Shown in pieces: positions 1-8,143 of a DNA stretch of 64,000 nt. Below the pieces are notes generated by a model, which worked only from the letters and a program-made list of their open reading frames with translations, had not been told where the DNA came from and made no database searches. This stretch comes from Streptomyces lydicus (lineage in GTDB: Bacteria > Actinomycetota > Actinomycetes > Streptomycetales > Streptomycetaceae). The DNA is taken from contig NZ_JNZA01000038.1 of assembly GCF_000717345.1 (NCBI RefSeq), positions 11,358-75,357 on the forward strand. Reading direction: 5' to 3'. The first letter of the stretch is position 1; every line of letters begins with the position of its first letter. The position numbers and the translations under genes were made by a program.

Positions 1-3000
1 CCGGGGCCTGCGGACGGCCCGGCTGCTGCGGCCCGGCCGGCTGCGGGCGCGCACCCTCGGCCGCGGCGTCGGCGGCGGCCGCGCGCTCGCCGTCCTGCGG
101 GGGCGCGGCGAGCTTGCGGCGGCGGCCCGAACCGGCGGACGTACCACCGGGCGGAGTGCTCCCGGGCGGCGCCGGCGGACGCTGCTGGTCGACGATCTGC
201 TGGGCGAACGGCACGCCCTGCCCGAGCGTGCGCACGCTGAACGCCCGCCCCGAGGTCTGCCCGTCGTCCTCGGCCGCGGGCGGCAGCGCCTGGCGGTGCG
301 GCCCGGCCGGCCGGCTCTGCGGTGCCCGGTCCGCGGCCTCTTCGGCGGGGCTGGGGCGCCCGCGCCGCCGGCCGGTGGGCGCCGGTGCCTCGGGTGCCTG
401 CGCCCGGTCGGGCACCTCGGCACCACCGGGGGCCGGGGCGATGCCGGGCGCCATGCCGGTCCCGGCCCCCGTCGCCTCCGACGGGTCACCGGACTCGGCC
501 GGCTGCGCCACCAGCCCCTCGGGACCGGCGACGAACGTGCCGGACGACTCGGAATCGGCCATCGCGGCGGCCGCCCGCTCCTCGGCAGCGGCCCGCCTGG
601 CCCGTCGCCGGCCGGTCGGCTCGGCGTCCCAACCGCCCTGCGCTTCGGGGGAGTCGGCGACCGCCGCCAGCTCGTTACCGGGCCGGCCGGCGGGCGTCGC
701 CTCGGGCCCGGCGGCCACCGGCCGGCGTGCGCGACGCCGTCCGGTCCCGGCACCCTCCGGAGCGGCGCCCTGCGCGGGCACCTGGTCGGCGGCGGGCAGC
801 GCGGGCAGCGACGACGGGCCGGGCTGCGGAGCCCGGTCCGCCGCGGCCGGGGGCAGCGCGAAAGCGGTACGTGCGCCGGCAGCCTGCTGCGCGCCGGCAG
901 CCGCGGGGGCCTGGGCCCGCTCGCCCTGCTCAGGACGCTCGGGAGCCTCGGCCAGCGCCCGGCGCGCCCGCCGCCCGGCCGGCTGCACGGGCCCCAGGCC
1001 CTGCGGCTGCCCCGCGGCGGGGGCCTGCCCCGGAATCTGCGGACGGGCCGGAACAGCGGCCGGGGAGCCCGCCGCGGGCCCCTGCGGGCCGGCCGCCGGC
1101 TGTCCGGACGTCTGGTGCGCCCCACCCGAGGGGAGCGCGGGCAGCCCGCCGCCCTCCGGGGCACCCTGCCGCGCCCGCCGCCGGCCGGACGCCGGCACCG
1201 CCTCGGCGCCCGCCGGGCCCGACGGCAGCCCCGTACCGCCCTCGCCGGCCCCGCCGTTCACACCCTCATGTGCACCCTGCGGCACACCGGCACCCTGCGT
1301 ACCGCCGGCCACCGGCTGACCGCCCGCACCCGTGCCCGGGCCGCCCGCCGGCGCGCCCTGCTCGGCGCCCGGCTGGCGCGCCCGCCGCCGCCCGGTCGGC
1401 TGCGCCGTACCGCCCTCCGTACCGTCGGCGAGCGGCTCACCGGTCCCACCGGTACCGCCGTCACCACTCGCAGCGGCCCCCGCGCCCTCGGGGCCGTCAC
1501 CGGCCTCCTCCGCGGATGCCTGGGCGCCGCCGTCCGCCGCGCCGTGCGTGCCGCGCACCCGGGCGGCCGGAACCGGCATCACCGTCGTCTCGTTGCCGCC
1601 CGCCCGGTCCGCGCCGTCGGCCGCGTCGTCCGCCGCCGCCGGGCCGTCCACGCCCACCGGAAGTTCCAGCACATACGCGCTGCCGCCCGCACCCGGGCCG
1701 CCGCCCGGCGCCCCCGGCACGTCGTGCGTCTGCACCAGCCCGCCGTGCTGCCGCACGATCCCGCGGACGATCGGCAGGTGCACCGGGTCCCCGCCGCCGA
1801 ACGGGCCGCGCACCTCGATCCGTACGACGTCGCCACGCTTGGCCGCCGCCACCACGATCGTGGAGTCCCCGGCGATCGCGCCGGTACGCCCCCCCGCGGC
1901 GAGTGCGGCCTCGCCCACCGGCATCCGGCCCGTGGAGTCCACCCCCGCGACATCCGCGATCAGGTGCGACAGCGCCTGCGCGAGCCGCTCAGCGTCCACC
2001 ACCGCCTCTATCGGCGGGGCGTGCACCGCGAACTGCGCCCGGCCGGGCCCGATCAGCTCGACCGCGCCCTCCACGCCCGCCGCGACCACGCCGTCCAGCG
2101 ACACCTGAACGCGGTTGAGCTTCTCCGCGCCGGAGTCCAGCCGCTGGTAGCTCAGGACGTTGTCCACCAGGGTGGTCATCCGGGCGTGGCCGGCCGCCAG
2201 GTGGTGCAGGATCTGGTTCGCCTCGGGCCACAGCTGGCCGGCCGGGTCGGAGGCGAGCGTGCCCAGCTCGCCCTTCAGCTCCTCCAGCGGCCCGCGCAGC
2301 GCCTGCTCCAGCACGGCCAGCAGTTGCGCGTGCCGCGCCGCCAGCGCGTCGTAGGGACGCCGGTCGGTGAACGTCATCACCGCGCCGACCAGCTGATCAC
2401 CGTCCCGCACCGGCGCGGTCGTCAGATCGACGGAGACCGCCCGCCCGTCCTTCGCCCACAGCGCCTGGCCGCGCACCCGGTGCTTGCGTCCGGACTTCAG
2501 CGTGTCGGCCAGCGGCGTGTCCTCCCACGGCAGCGCCGACCCGTCCGCCCGCGAGTGGTGGATGAGCGGGTGCAGTTCCTTGCCGCCCAGCTCGCTCGCC
2601 CGGAACCCGAGGATCTGCGCCGCGGACGGATTGACCAGGACGACCTTGCCCTCGGCGTCGACCCCGACCACACCCTCGGCCGCGGCCCGCAGGATCATCT
2701 CGGTCTGCCGCTGCTGGCGGGCCAGCTCGGTCTCGGTGTCCAGCGTCCCGGTCAGATCGCGCACGACGAGCATCAGCAGCTCGTTGCCCGTATAGCCGTT
2801 GCGATGATCGGCGTACGCGGCCTCGAAGGCGGACTCGTACGGCGTGCGGCCGTCCTCGAGGTTGGCGCTGGTCACCTCGACCAGCAACTCGGTCCCGTCG
2901 GTACGCCGCGCCACCATCCGCGTCGGCTTCGTCCGCTGGCCGATCTCCTCGTCCCGGCGCCGCATCGAGCCCGGGATCCGCTTGGAGTCGAAGGTCGGCA

Positions 3001-3175
3001 GCAGGTCCAGCAGACCGCGCCCCACCAGGGCCGTGCCGGGCGCCTCGAAGGTCTCCAGCGCGATGGTGTTGGCGTTGACGACCGTGCCGTTGCAGTTGAC
3101 GAGCAGGAGCGCGTCGGGAAGGGCGTCGAGTATGGCTGCGAGGCGAGCAGCGCCTCGGGATGGCCTGCTGCTCAC
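1..3175 (-). CDS. PAS-domain sensor with degenerate histidine-kinase core and long Arg-motif tail (3' end beyond window)
   Basis: The frame is open from a GTG at 3175, which has an AGGAGGG site about 8 bases upstream, to the left edge (about 1058 residues, C-terminus missing). Two PAS domains lie at roughly residues 8-125 and 130-255. A HisKA-like helix follows near 275-335 and an ATPase-like region near 345-460. The canonical SHELRTPL box reads EQALRGPL (about 289-296), so the phosphoacceptor His is Gln290, and the ATPase N-box reads SHLIADV without its Asn. The remaining 590 or more residues are rich in Ala, Gly, Pro and Gln and carry about seven spaced GRRRAR-like basic motifs (near 592, 661, 731, 810, 851, 932 and 1017). 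There is no signal peptide or membrane segment. I infer a cytoplasmic signal-input or scaffold protein rather than an active kinase; its partner is not visible. Confidence 0.85.
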   Translation of the reverse strand, partial: MSSRPSRGAARLAAILDALPDALLLVNCNGTVVNANTIALETFEAPGTALVGRGLLDLLPTFDSKRIPGSMRRRDEEIGQRTKPTRMVARRTDGTELLVEVTSANLEDGRTPYESAFEAAYADHRNGYTGNELLMLVVRDLTGTLDTETELARQQRQTEMILRAAAEGVVGVDAEGKVVLVNPSAAQILGFRASELGGKELHPLIHHSRADGSALPWEDTPLADTLKSGRKHRVRGQALWAKDGRAVSVDLTTAPVRDGDQLVGAVMTFTDRRPYDALAARHAQLLAVLEQALRGPLEELKGELGTLASDPAGQLWPEANQILHHLAAGHARMTTLVDNVLSYQRLDSGAEKLNRVQVSLDGVVAAGVEGAVELIGPGRAQFAVHAPPIEAVVDAERLAQALSHLIADVAGVDSTGRMPVGEAALAAGGRTGAIAGDSTIVVAAAKRGDVVRIEVRGPFGGGDPVHLPIVRGIVRQHGGLVQTHDVPGAPGGGPGAGGSAYVLELPVGVDGPAAADDAADGADRAGGNETTVMPVPAARVRGTHGAADGGAQASAEEAGDGPEGAGAAASGDGGTGGTGEPLADGTEGGTAQPTGRRRARQPGAEQGAPAGGPGTGAGGQPVAGGTQGAGVPQGAHEGVNGGAGEGGTGLPSGPAGAEAVPASGRRRARQGAPEGGGLPALPSGGAHQTSGQPAAGPQGPAAGSPAAVPARPQIPGQAPAAGQPQGLGPVQPAGRRARRALAEAPERPEQGERAQAPAAAGAQQAAGARTAFALPPAAADRAPQPGPSSLPALPAADQVPAQGAAPEGAGTGRRRARRPVAAGPEATPAGRPGNELAAVADSPEAQGGWDAEPTGRRRARRAAAEERAAAAMADSESSGTFVAGPEGLVAQPAESGDPSEATGAGTGMAPGIAPAPGGAEVPDRAQAPEAPAPTGRRRGRPSPAEEAADRAPQSRPAGPHRQALPPAAEDDGQTSGRAFSVRTLGQGVPFAQQIVDQQRPPAPPGSTPPGGTSAGSGRRRKLAAPPQDGERAAAADAAAEGARPQPAGPQQPGRPQAP

Positions 3176-3366
3176 GAGACGCTTCCCTCCTGTTACCGCA
3201 CCGTGCCGACCCGCCGGGGCGGATCGCTGAGATGGAGTCTACGGGCACTTGCCCGCGGTGCGGAGGCGGATGACGAGGAGGCAATGCCGCGCCCGGGGGC
3301 GACTCACCGCACGCCCGACATGTGCCCCTCGTCCTGACCTGGTCCGCTACTGCGGCACGAAAGGGG

Positions 3367-3936
3367 TCATGAAGTGGTCGCCGGGAGCAGGGGTTCGAAG
3401 CGGCTCCAGCGGCTGATCTCACACCCGTTGGTGCGCCGGAAATCCGCGTTGACGGGACGCCCCGCCCAGGTGCCGGTCACATGAGCGGTCGCCGGGCCGC
3501 CGTACATCATCGTGCACTGCGCGTTCTGCGGCACGGGAGCGAACGGGTCCCTGCCCCACTGCGTCATCCCGTCCAGCTTGGCGCAGGCGCTCCTGGCCTT
3601 GCGGTGGGTGCTGCCGCGGTCGGGATGGCAGTACAGCTCGAAGGTCCCGTCGGTACGCGCCGACCCGGAGTCGCGGACGGTGACGGTGAGGTGGTCGACG
3701 GGCGCCTGCGGGAGCGGCGCGTACCGCCCCACGAGCCCCGCGCCCTCCGTCCCGGCCCCGGCGGGCGCGGTCCGGCCGTCGGAGCCGTGGTGCCCCGCCC
3801 CGGTGATGCCGACCGCTGACCGGTGGTGCGGCAGCGGGATCGGCGCGGCGGAGGCGGTGGGCGCCGCCAGTGCCAGCGCGGCGGTGGCGGCGGTGGCGGC
3901 CGCGAAGAAGAGGGACGAACTCCGGCGGTGCGACAT
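3367..3936 (-). CDS. subtilisin-inhibitor-like (SSI family) secreted protein
   Basis: This 189-residue protein has a Sec signal peptide ending near ASA-A (residues about 1-36) and a C-terminal SSI domain. Conserved features include the Cys pair around YCHPDRGS and SACAKLDG, and the reactive-loop segment QCTMMYGGP, where P1 aligns as Met (Thr-Met/Met-Tyr), followed by VTGTWAGRPVNADF and the last Cys in NGCEI. SSI proteins inhibit secreted subtilisin-like proteases and transglutaminase-activating proteases. An extra segment of about 50 residues, His- and Gly-rich, lies between the signal peptide and the domain, so the precursor is longer than the usual 140-150 residues. I chose ATG 3936 because GGAG sits 6 bases upstream; GTG 3939 would add one residue. 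The gene appears monocistronic. Confidence 0.88.
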   Translation of the reverse strand: MSHRRSSSLFFAAATAATAALALAAPTASAAPIPLPHHRSAVGITGAGHHGSDGRTAPAGAGTEGAGLVGRYAPLPQAPVDHLTVTVRDSGSARTDGTFELYCHPDRGSTHRKARSACAKLDGMTQWGRDPFAPVPQNAQCTMMYGGPATAHVTGTWAGRPVNADFRRTNGCEISRWSRFEPLLPATTS

Positions 3937-4178
3937 CACAGGCTCCAGAGAGGCGAGTGCGGGGCGGGTACGCGGTACGTACACGCCGGGGGCGCACGAC
4001 ACCTCTGCCGCGCCGGCCCCGACTCTCCTAACGCGCCGCCGCCCCCGACGTTGCGCCGCAGGAACGTCTTTGCCGGGTGGGCCACGCGCCTAGTACCGTA
4101 GGGGGCGATTGGTGACAGCCCTTGGAGCTGTGCCATCATCTGGACACACCACGGCGTGCATGCGCGCGTGGGGTGTGT

Positions 4179-4269
4179 GGAGGCGTCGCCTAGTCCGGTC
4201 TATGGCGCCGCACTGCTAATGCGGTTTGGGGCTTACCCCCCATCGAGGGTTCAAATCCCTCCGCCTCCG
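4179..4269 (+). tRNA. tRNA-Ser (anticodon GCT)
   Basis: The 91-nt sequence folds as a class II tRNA. The acceptor arms GGAGGCG and CGCCTCC pair, the anticodon loop CTGCTAA gives GCT, there is a long variable arm, and the T-loop GTTCAAATC is standard. The discriminator base is G. CCA is not encoded. Confidence 0.95.
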
Positions 4270-4279
4270 CTCCTCTTCG

Positions 4280-4312
4280 TTCAGGCCCCGGTCCCCGCGA
4301 CCGGGGCCTGAA
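4280..4312 (+). terminator. terminator after tRNA-Ser
   Basis: A perfect 14-bp inverted repeat (TTCAGGCCCCGGTC and its complement) with a 5-base loop begins 11 bases after the tRNA. There is no long T tract, which is normal for Streptomyces. Confidence 0.75.
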
Positions 4313-4797
4313 CGCTTTCCCGGCGCGCATACACGGCCTCTACAACACCCCCCAAAACCGGACACACCCCCACAAACCCAAACACCCCCGCGCCTAGCAT
4401 CCTGGCCCCCGCCCGCGAGGCGCTCACCATCCGCTCCGGATCCAGCCCCCGCCCCTCACGTCGCCGGGTGCGCCGAGCGTCGCTCCGAAGGCTCTCAAAG
4501 TGGTCCGCGTCACATCCCGGCCCGCCGCCCCCACCCTCGAACTCGACGCCCGCCCCCACATCCCCTCGGCAACATCAGGGCCGAAGCCCCGTGGTCGCCC
4601 CGAAGAGCACTGCACCCGCCCGAACTTCACCCGGACCGCCGAGCCCCACCCCCGGACTCCCGAGGCTCCCGACTCCCACCAAAACCACGTTTCCGCAGGT
4701 CAGAGCCGCTACGGGCAATGGATTTCGCCTGACGGCGCAGGTCATGTAATGTTGTTCCCGCAACGCCGACCGGCAAGAAAAACCGCCGGAAAGCCAA
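4313..4797. other. intergenic region with no supported gene
   Basis: The stretch between the two tRNA genes is C-rich on the plus strand. It is open in several frames, but none shows a ribosome binding site, a recognisable domain or consistent third-position GC. It must contain the tRNA-Arg promoter; I cannot assign -35 and -10 boxes securely. Confidence 0.5.
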
Positions 4798-4870
4798 GCG
4801 CTCGTAGCTTAACGGATAGAGCATCTGACTACGGATCAGAAGGTTGCAGGTTCGAATCCTGCCGAGCGCA
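4798..4870 (+). tRNA. tRNA-Arg (anticodon ACG), integration target
   Basis: This is a 73-nt tRNA with acceptor arms GCGCTCG and CGAGCGC, discriminator A, anticodon loop ACTACGGA giving ACG, and T-arm GCAGGTTCGAATCCTGC. Its 3' part, from the anticodon loop onward, is the left copy of a 52-bp repeat that recurs at 14465-14516, so the gene is an integrase attachment target that still encodes a complete tRNA. Confidence 0.96.
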
Positions 4871-4880
4871 CAGCAGGCCA
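4829..4880 (+). repeat. left attachment repeat (attL) overlapping tRNA-Arg 3' end
   Basis: These 52 bases are identical to 14465-14516. They start in the anticodon loop and continue 10 bases past the tRNA, and the flanks diverge immediately on both sides. This is the usual footprint of tyrosine-integrase insertion into a tRNA gene, with the tRNA restored at the left end. An integrase remnant lies just inside. Confidence 0.92.
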
Positions 4881-4912
4881 GAGGCCCCGTTCGAATCGAA
4901 CGGGGCCTCTGG
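4878..4912 (+). terminator. hairpin after tRNA-Arg
   Basis: A perfect 17-bp inverted repeat (CCAGAGGCCCCGTTCGA and its complement) with a 2-base loop begins 8 bases after the tRNA. It overlaps the end of the attachment repeat by 3 bases. It probably ends the tRNA transcript and also faces the convergent integrase remnant. Confidence 0.8.
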
Positions 4913-4970
4913 TGCTTCTGTTGACGGCAGTGATTGACGGCAACCGCCCCTGAGGACTGGTGCGGGTGGA

Positions 4971-5603
4971 TCAGATGGGCACCCGGATGCCGGCCGGGCC
5001 GTCGTCATCGTCCGACGGGTTGCCGTCACCCCTCAGCGCTTCCCCCATACGGTCGAAGGCGGAGCGCTGGGAGTCGAGCCGCACGAAGGTGTAGATGTCC
5101 ATGGTCACGCGGATCGAGCTGTGGCCCAGGACTTCCATGATCATGCGGGCATCGGCGCCCTGCTCATGGAGCAGTGACGCGCACGTGTGACGCAGGTCAT
5201 GAAAGCGGACCCTGCGGACCTCCGCGCGGGCGCACAGAGCCTCGAAGGAACGGTTCAGGTTGCGCGGCTCGATGGGGGTCCCGTTCTTCGTGGTGAAGAC
5301 CAGGTCGTGCCCCGCTCCCTTCCAGGCGTCTCCCGCCGCCTTCCTGTCGGCGATCTGCTGGGCGCGGAGAGCCGTCACACACTCGGACGGCAGCGCGACG
5401 CGACGGGCCGAGCGTTGCGTCTTCGGCGCAACGCTCAGCAGCTCCCCACCGACCCGCTGAAGAGCCTGCCGGACGGTCACGACACCCTCGTACAGGTCCA
5501 CGTCTGACCAGCGCAGGCCCAGCACCTCACCGCGTCGCAGCCCGATGCGGACCCCGAGTTCGTACGCGGCCCACAGCGGCGTCGCCGAGGCGGCGAGGGT
5601 GAA
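4971..5603 (-). pseudogene. int: tyrosine recombinase (integrase), N-terminally truncated
   Basis: The frame from about 5603 down to the stop at 4971 encodes an integrase catalytic domain. It shows the first catalytic Arg in GLRRGEVLGLRW, the HDLRHTCASLLH box (His and Arg), GHSSIRVTMDIYTFV with the second His, and the nucleophile Tyr. The acidic C-terminal tail (PSDDDDGPAG) is intact. Upstream, the arm-binding and core-binding domains, about 170-200 residues, are missing. Similarity stops near FTLAASATPLWAAY and no start with a ribosome binding site is present. The remnant sits between tRNA-Arg and the island cargo, transcribed towards the tRNA as in pSAM2-like elements. Without its N-terminal domains it is unlikely to integrate or excise DNA. 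Confidence 0.85.
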
Positions 5604-5641
5604 AGGCGGACCGCCGCAGAAGGTGGAGGCGGATCCGGGAG

Positions 5642-5773
5642 GATGGTCAAGCCACCCGGCCCGTCACTGAAGCCCTACATGCCCTGCAAGACCAACTCCG
5701 CACCCTCAACGCGGAATTCCAGGACTTGCGCAAGGAAGTAGACGCGCTGAAGGCGGAGCGCAACCAGTCCTAG
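5642..5773 (+). pseudogene. C-terminal fragment of an unidentified coiled-coil protein
   Basis: A plus-strand frame ending at TAG 5771-5773 encodes a strongly helical tail (ALHALQDQLRTLNAEFQDL, then an Arg/Lys/Glu heptad stretch ending KAERNQS). It has no start codon with a ribosome binding site, and it abuts the point where the integrase remnant breaks off on the other strand. It is probably the end of a gene lost when the island was rearranged. Similar helical tails occur in small transposase-associated proteins, but I cannot assign a family. Confidence 0.4.
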
Positions 5774-5911
5774 GGCTGTCCGGCAGTTCAGGTATCGCGC
5801 CGACGCTCGGCCGCCCATTCGCCGGCAGGCGGTGTCCATGCCCCGCGAGGCTAGACGGTGCGAACACCCCAGGCCAGTGCGTCACGTTGAGTGAGTAGGT
5901 CTGACGTTCTG

Positions 5912-5947
5912 GTGACAACACGCCAGATCCGCCAATACCTTGATCCC
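5912..5947 (+). promoter_or_regulatory. likely leaderless promoter of the nuclease-like gene pair
   Basis: GTGACA (5912-5917) and TACCTT (5936-5941) are separated by 18 bases. The -10 box ends 6 bases before ATG 5948, and no Shine-Dalgarno sequence precedes that ATG, so transcription would start at or next to the start codon. Confidence 0.45.
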
Positions 5948-6514
5948 ATGGCGGCAGGAGAGCAGCAGCAGGAGAAGGGGCGTGATGGCGCCTATTTCGC
6001 TCGCGAGTGGCTGGAGAGCACCACGCGTGTCCACGCACCGTGGGTGGTCTATGAGGCACCGCAGATGACGACACTCACCCTACTCAATGGTGCCCATGAG
6101 TCCTGGGATCTAGCTGGCTACTTTACCAATGAGAAGAAGAACCAGTTTTATGCCGAAGTCAAGGCTTACAACAGCGATAACCAAGGCCCTAAGTATCGTG
6201 AGTACCTGACTGACTGCTACTCCGCCACAGCCAAGATGATCAAAGATGGCATAGATAGAGAATGCGAATTCATGTGGATCACATGGCATCCGTTCTCTAT
6301 GGGGGCGTGGACCAAGCTTTGCGACACCGAAACGATAGAGGAAGCGGTCAAGCAGTACCCGAACAAGCTTGGCGGCGAGCATTACGATCCTGAAATCGGC
6401 AAGAAAGTAGCCGACAGGCTTTGGCTCATCGTCCTGTCCGAGAGGCAGGAAGAACTGATGATGAATCGCGAGTACCTGGGTCATATTCGTGCTTACATCA
6501 CCCGGGGGGTGTGA
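5948..6514 (+). CDS. PD-(D/E)XK-like nuclease, first gene of an uncharacterised pair
   Basis: This 188-residue protein (ATG 5948; a GTG at 5891 would add 19 residues but lacks a ribosome binding site) has the layout of a small restriction-endonuclease fold. A helix carries Glu20 (AREWLES), then Asp54 in SWDLAGYF precedes Glu70-Val-Lys72 in FYAEVKAYN. That is an Asp, about 15 residues, then E-x-K, as in PD-(D/E)XK metal-dependent nucleases. A mixed alpha/beta C-terminal half follows (MWITWHPF, DRLWLIVLSERQ). I recognise no named family. Base composition is far less GC-rich than the flanks, so the gene was acquired. It overlaps the next gene by 4 bases, so the two are probably co-translated. 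Cleavage of invading or host DNA is an inference from the motif only. Confidence 0.75.
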   Translation: MAAGEQQQEKGRDGAYFAREWLESTTRVHAPWVVYEAPQMTTLTLLNGAHESWDLAGYFTNEKKNQFYAEVKAYNSDNQGPKYREYLTDCYSATAKMIKDGIDRECEFMWITWHPFSMGAWTKLCDTETIEEAVKQYPNKLGGEHYDPEIGKKVADRLWLIVLSERQEELMMNREYLGHIRAYITRGV

Positions 6515-7965
6515 AGGTCGTGCAGAATGTTAACTCGCAGATCCAAAACGCATTGCACCAACCTTCCCCCGAAATCGCAATCCGGGACGTCAAGCACGTC
6601 ATGGCTCGCGAATTGCAAGCGCTGGATCCCAAAACGGAGATCAAGTCCACGGACTACTTCAACCACACCTTCGTGCCGGATTTCGTCCTCACATGGGGGT
6701 CTGGAAGTGAGAGGCCTACGCGAGATGTGTACCTGCGGTTTAATGTCGATGAACCCCTGATCCAACGAGATCTTCTAAGTCTGCGCGAAGAGTCACCTGC
6801 TTTCATCTCAATTTCCGGGTCCGGTGCGCACAGTGGGCAAGCCGAGATGATCGCAGCCGAGTATGAAGATTGCCTGCTTTCCAGCGCCAGCACCCTCGAA
6901 AAGATTTCCAGCGAGGCTTCCCGCACACCAGTAACGCAGATGCTCAAGTCGTCCCTCCTTCAGGGCGGCAAGGGGTACCTGGTCGGAGAATCGGCAAACG
7001 AGGTTCAGCGAGCTGTTTCGCGTGCGGATTCGGCTCTTGCGAATCTCAACGCAGCCGAGGTGGGCAAAACCGTACGTGTGATGAACAACCACTTCGCGCG
7101 CGGGTTCTCTGCCCGCATCGAGCGGGTGATGCAAGTTCTTTGGGTCAGTCAGGGTGGGGAGGTTGGCGAATTTCCCGGTACGCTGGAGTCAAGGACCGCC
7201 CTATCCCCTGACGAACTTATCGCGATCCTTCCATTCCTGCTCTCTCTAGAGGAGATCTCCAGTATCGAATTCTGGAGGAATCTGGGTGAAAGTCTCAGCC
7301 TTGGTATTCTTCAGGACCTTGAGTCCTGGCCGGCGAACTCGAACCTCAATCTACTAGTGAACGCAAATTTGGATCGCATCAAGACGAAGGGGGTAGCGCT
7401 CGATCGAATTGAATTCGATCTATTCGACGATCCAGAGGCGCCGCCGTATTGGCATATCCAAGAATCCCAGCTCCGTATGCGTTGCTCTGAAATCGATCTA
7501 CGATTCGTTGACGATAGGCGTAAGACGGCACATCGCAGCGACGTTGGGCGTGCGCCACAATGGTTGGAGATCGAGCAGCGACTAGATCGGTATGGAATCG
7601 AGGGCATCGAGTTCACTTCCCCGGGAAGTAAGACGCACATCAAGAGCAGCACTACTGATGGGTTGCGCGACTCAACAGATATGAGTGCGCTTTCAAGGGC
7701 GCTCGGCAAATTGGCCCGGGTGATCTCGGTGGAACTCAAGCTGCCCAATTCACGCGATAATGTGGAGATCGACTTTGATCGTTCAGTGGTGGATGCGGTA
7801 GGAGTGCCTCTCAGTCCACATCTGCTTGCTTATCTGGGGCTGGATCTCCTGTATCAATCCTCGCAAAAGACACTCGAAGATCTCAGCGCTTTCGTGACTG
7901 TGGGAGGGAGTCTCCCCTGGTGGAAGGATGGGAAAGTGGAACGCATCACTGGCGAATCGAACTGA
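6511..7965 (+). CDS. uncharacterised 484-residue partner of the nuclease-like protein
   Basis: The protein starts at GTG 6511, overlapping the TGA of the preceding gene (GTGTGA), which suggests translational coupling. No family is recognised. It has no signal peptide, membrane segment or Walker motif. Near residues 48-80 the segment DYFNHTFVPDFVL followed by RDVYLRFNVD resembles the strand-turn-strand of a PD-(D/E)XK fold in which the lysine position is Arg, so a decayed or divergent nuclease-like domain is possible. The middle and end are mixed alpha/beta with acidic strands (LDRIEFDLFDDPEAP, NVEIDFDRSVVDAVG). Codon use is low-GC like the first gene and unlike the Streptomyces background. 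It may be a target-recognition or regulatory subunit; this is inferred only from operon structure. Confidence 0.8.
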   Translation: MKVVQNVNSQIQNALHQPSPEIAIRDVKHVMARELQALDPKTEIKSTDYFNHTFVPDFVLTWGSGSERPTRDVYLRFNVDEPLIQRDLLSLREESPAFISISGSGAHSGQAEMIAAEYEDCLLSSASTLEKISSEASRTPVTQMLKSSLLQGGKGYLVGESANEVQRAVSRADSALANLNAAEVGKTVRVMNNHFARGFSARIERVMQVLWVSQGGEVGEFPGTLESRTALSPDELIAILPFLLSLEEISSIEFWRNLGESLSLGILQDLESWPANSNLNLLVNANLDRIKTKGVALDRIEFDLFDDPEAPPYWHIQESQLRMRCSEIDLRFVDDRRKTAHRSDVGRAPQWLEIEQRLDRYGIEGIEFTSPGSKTHIKSSTTDGLRDSTDMSALSRALGKLARVISVELKLPNSRDNVEIDFDRSVVDAVGVPLSPHLLAYLGLDLLYQSSQKTLEDLSAFVTVGGSLPWWKDGKVERITGESN

Positions 7966-7984
7966 ACCTTGCCTGTGCAGGCGT

Positions 7985-8143
7985 CTAGGCTGGCCCCTGG
8001 TCCTCACGCAGCTGTGCCACGTCTTCCCGTGTCGCCCGTACTTCTCCACCAAGACGGTCCGCCATCGCACTCAATTCCCGGATCAGGGTGAGTGCGTCCG
8101 GTTCATGTGGAGCCGCCGAGGTCTTCAGTTCAGTCCCGTTCAT
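7985..8143 (-). CDS. small helical hypothetical protein
   Basis: This 52-residue frame (MNGTELKTSAAPHEPDAL to QLREDQGPA) is convergent with the preceding pair and 19 bases from it. GAGGATGG lies upstream of ATG 8143; in-frame ATGs at 8152 and 8170 are alternatives. The C-terminal two-thirds is an amphipathic helix with heptad character (LIRELSAMADRLGGEV). No family is recognised. It may be real, or the tail of a lost gene. Confidence 0.4.
   Translation of the reverse strand: MNGTELKTSAAPHEPDALTLIRELSAMADRLGGEVRATREDVAQLREDQGPA

Noticed and set aside
296-3337. Very long plus-strand open frame opposite the PAS sensor gene
   Set aside because: It is the Arg/Gly/Pro-rich antisense shadow of the sensor gene; the minus strand has the PAS domains, a GTG with AGGAGGG and proper codon bias.
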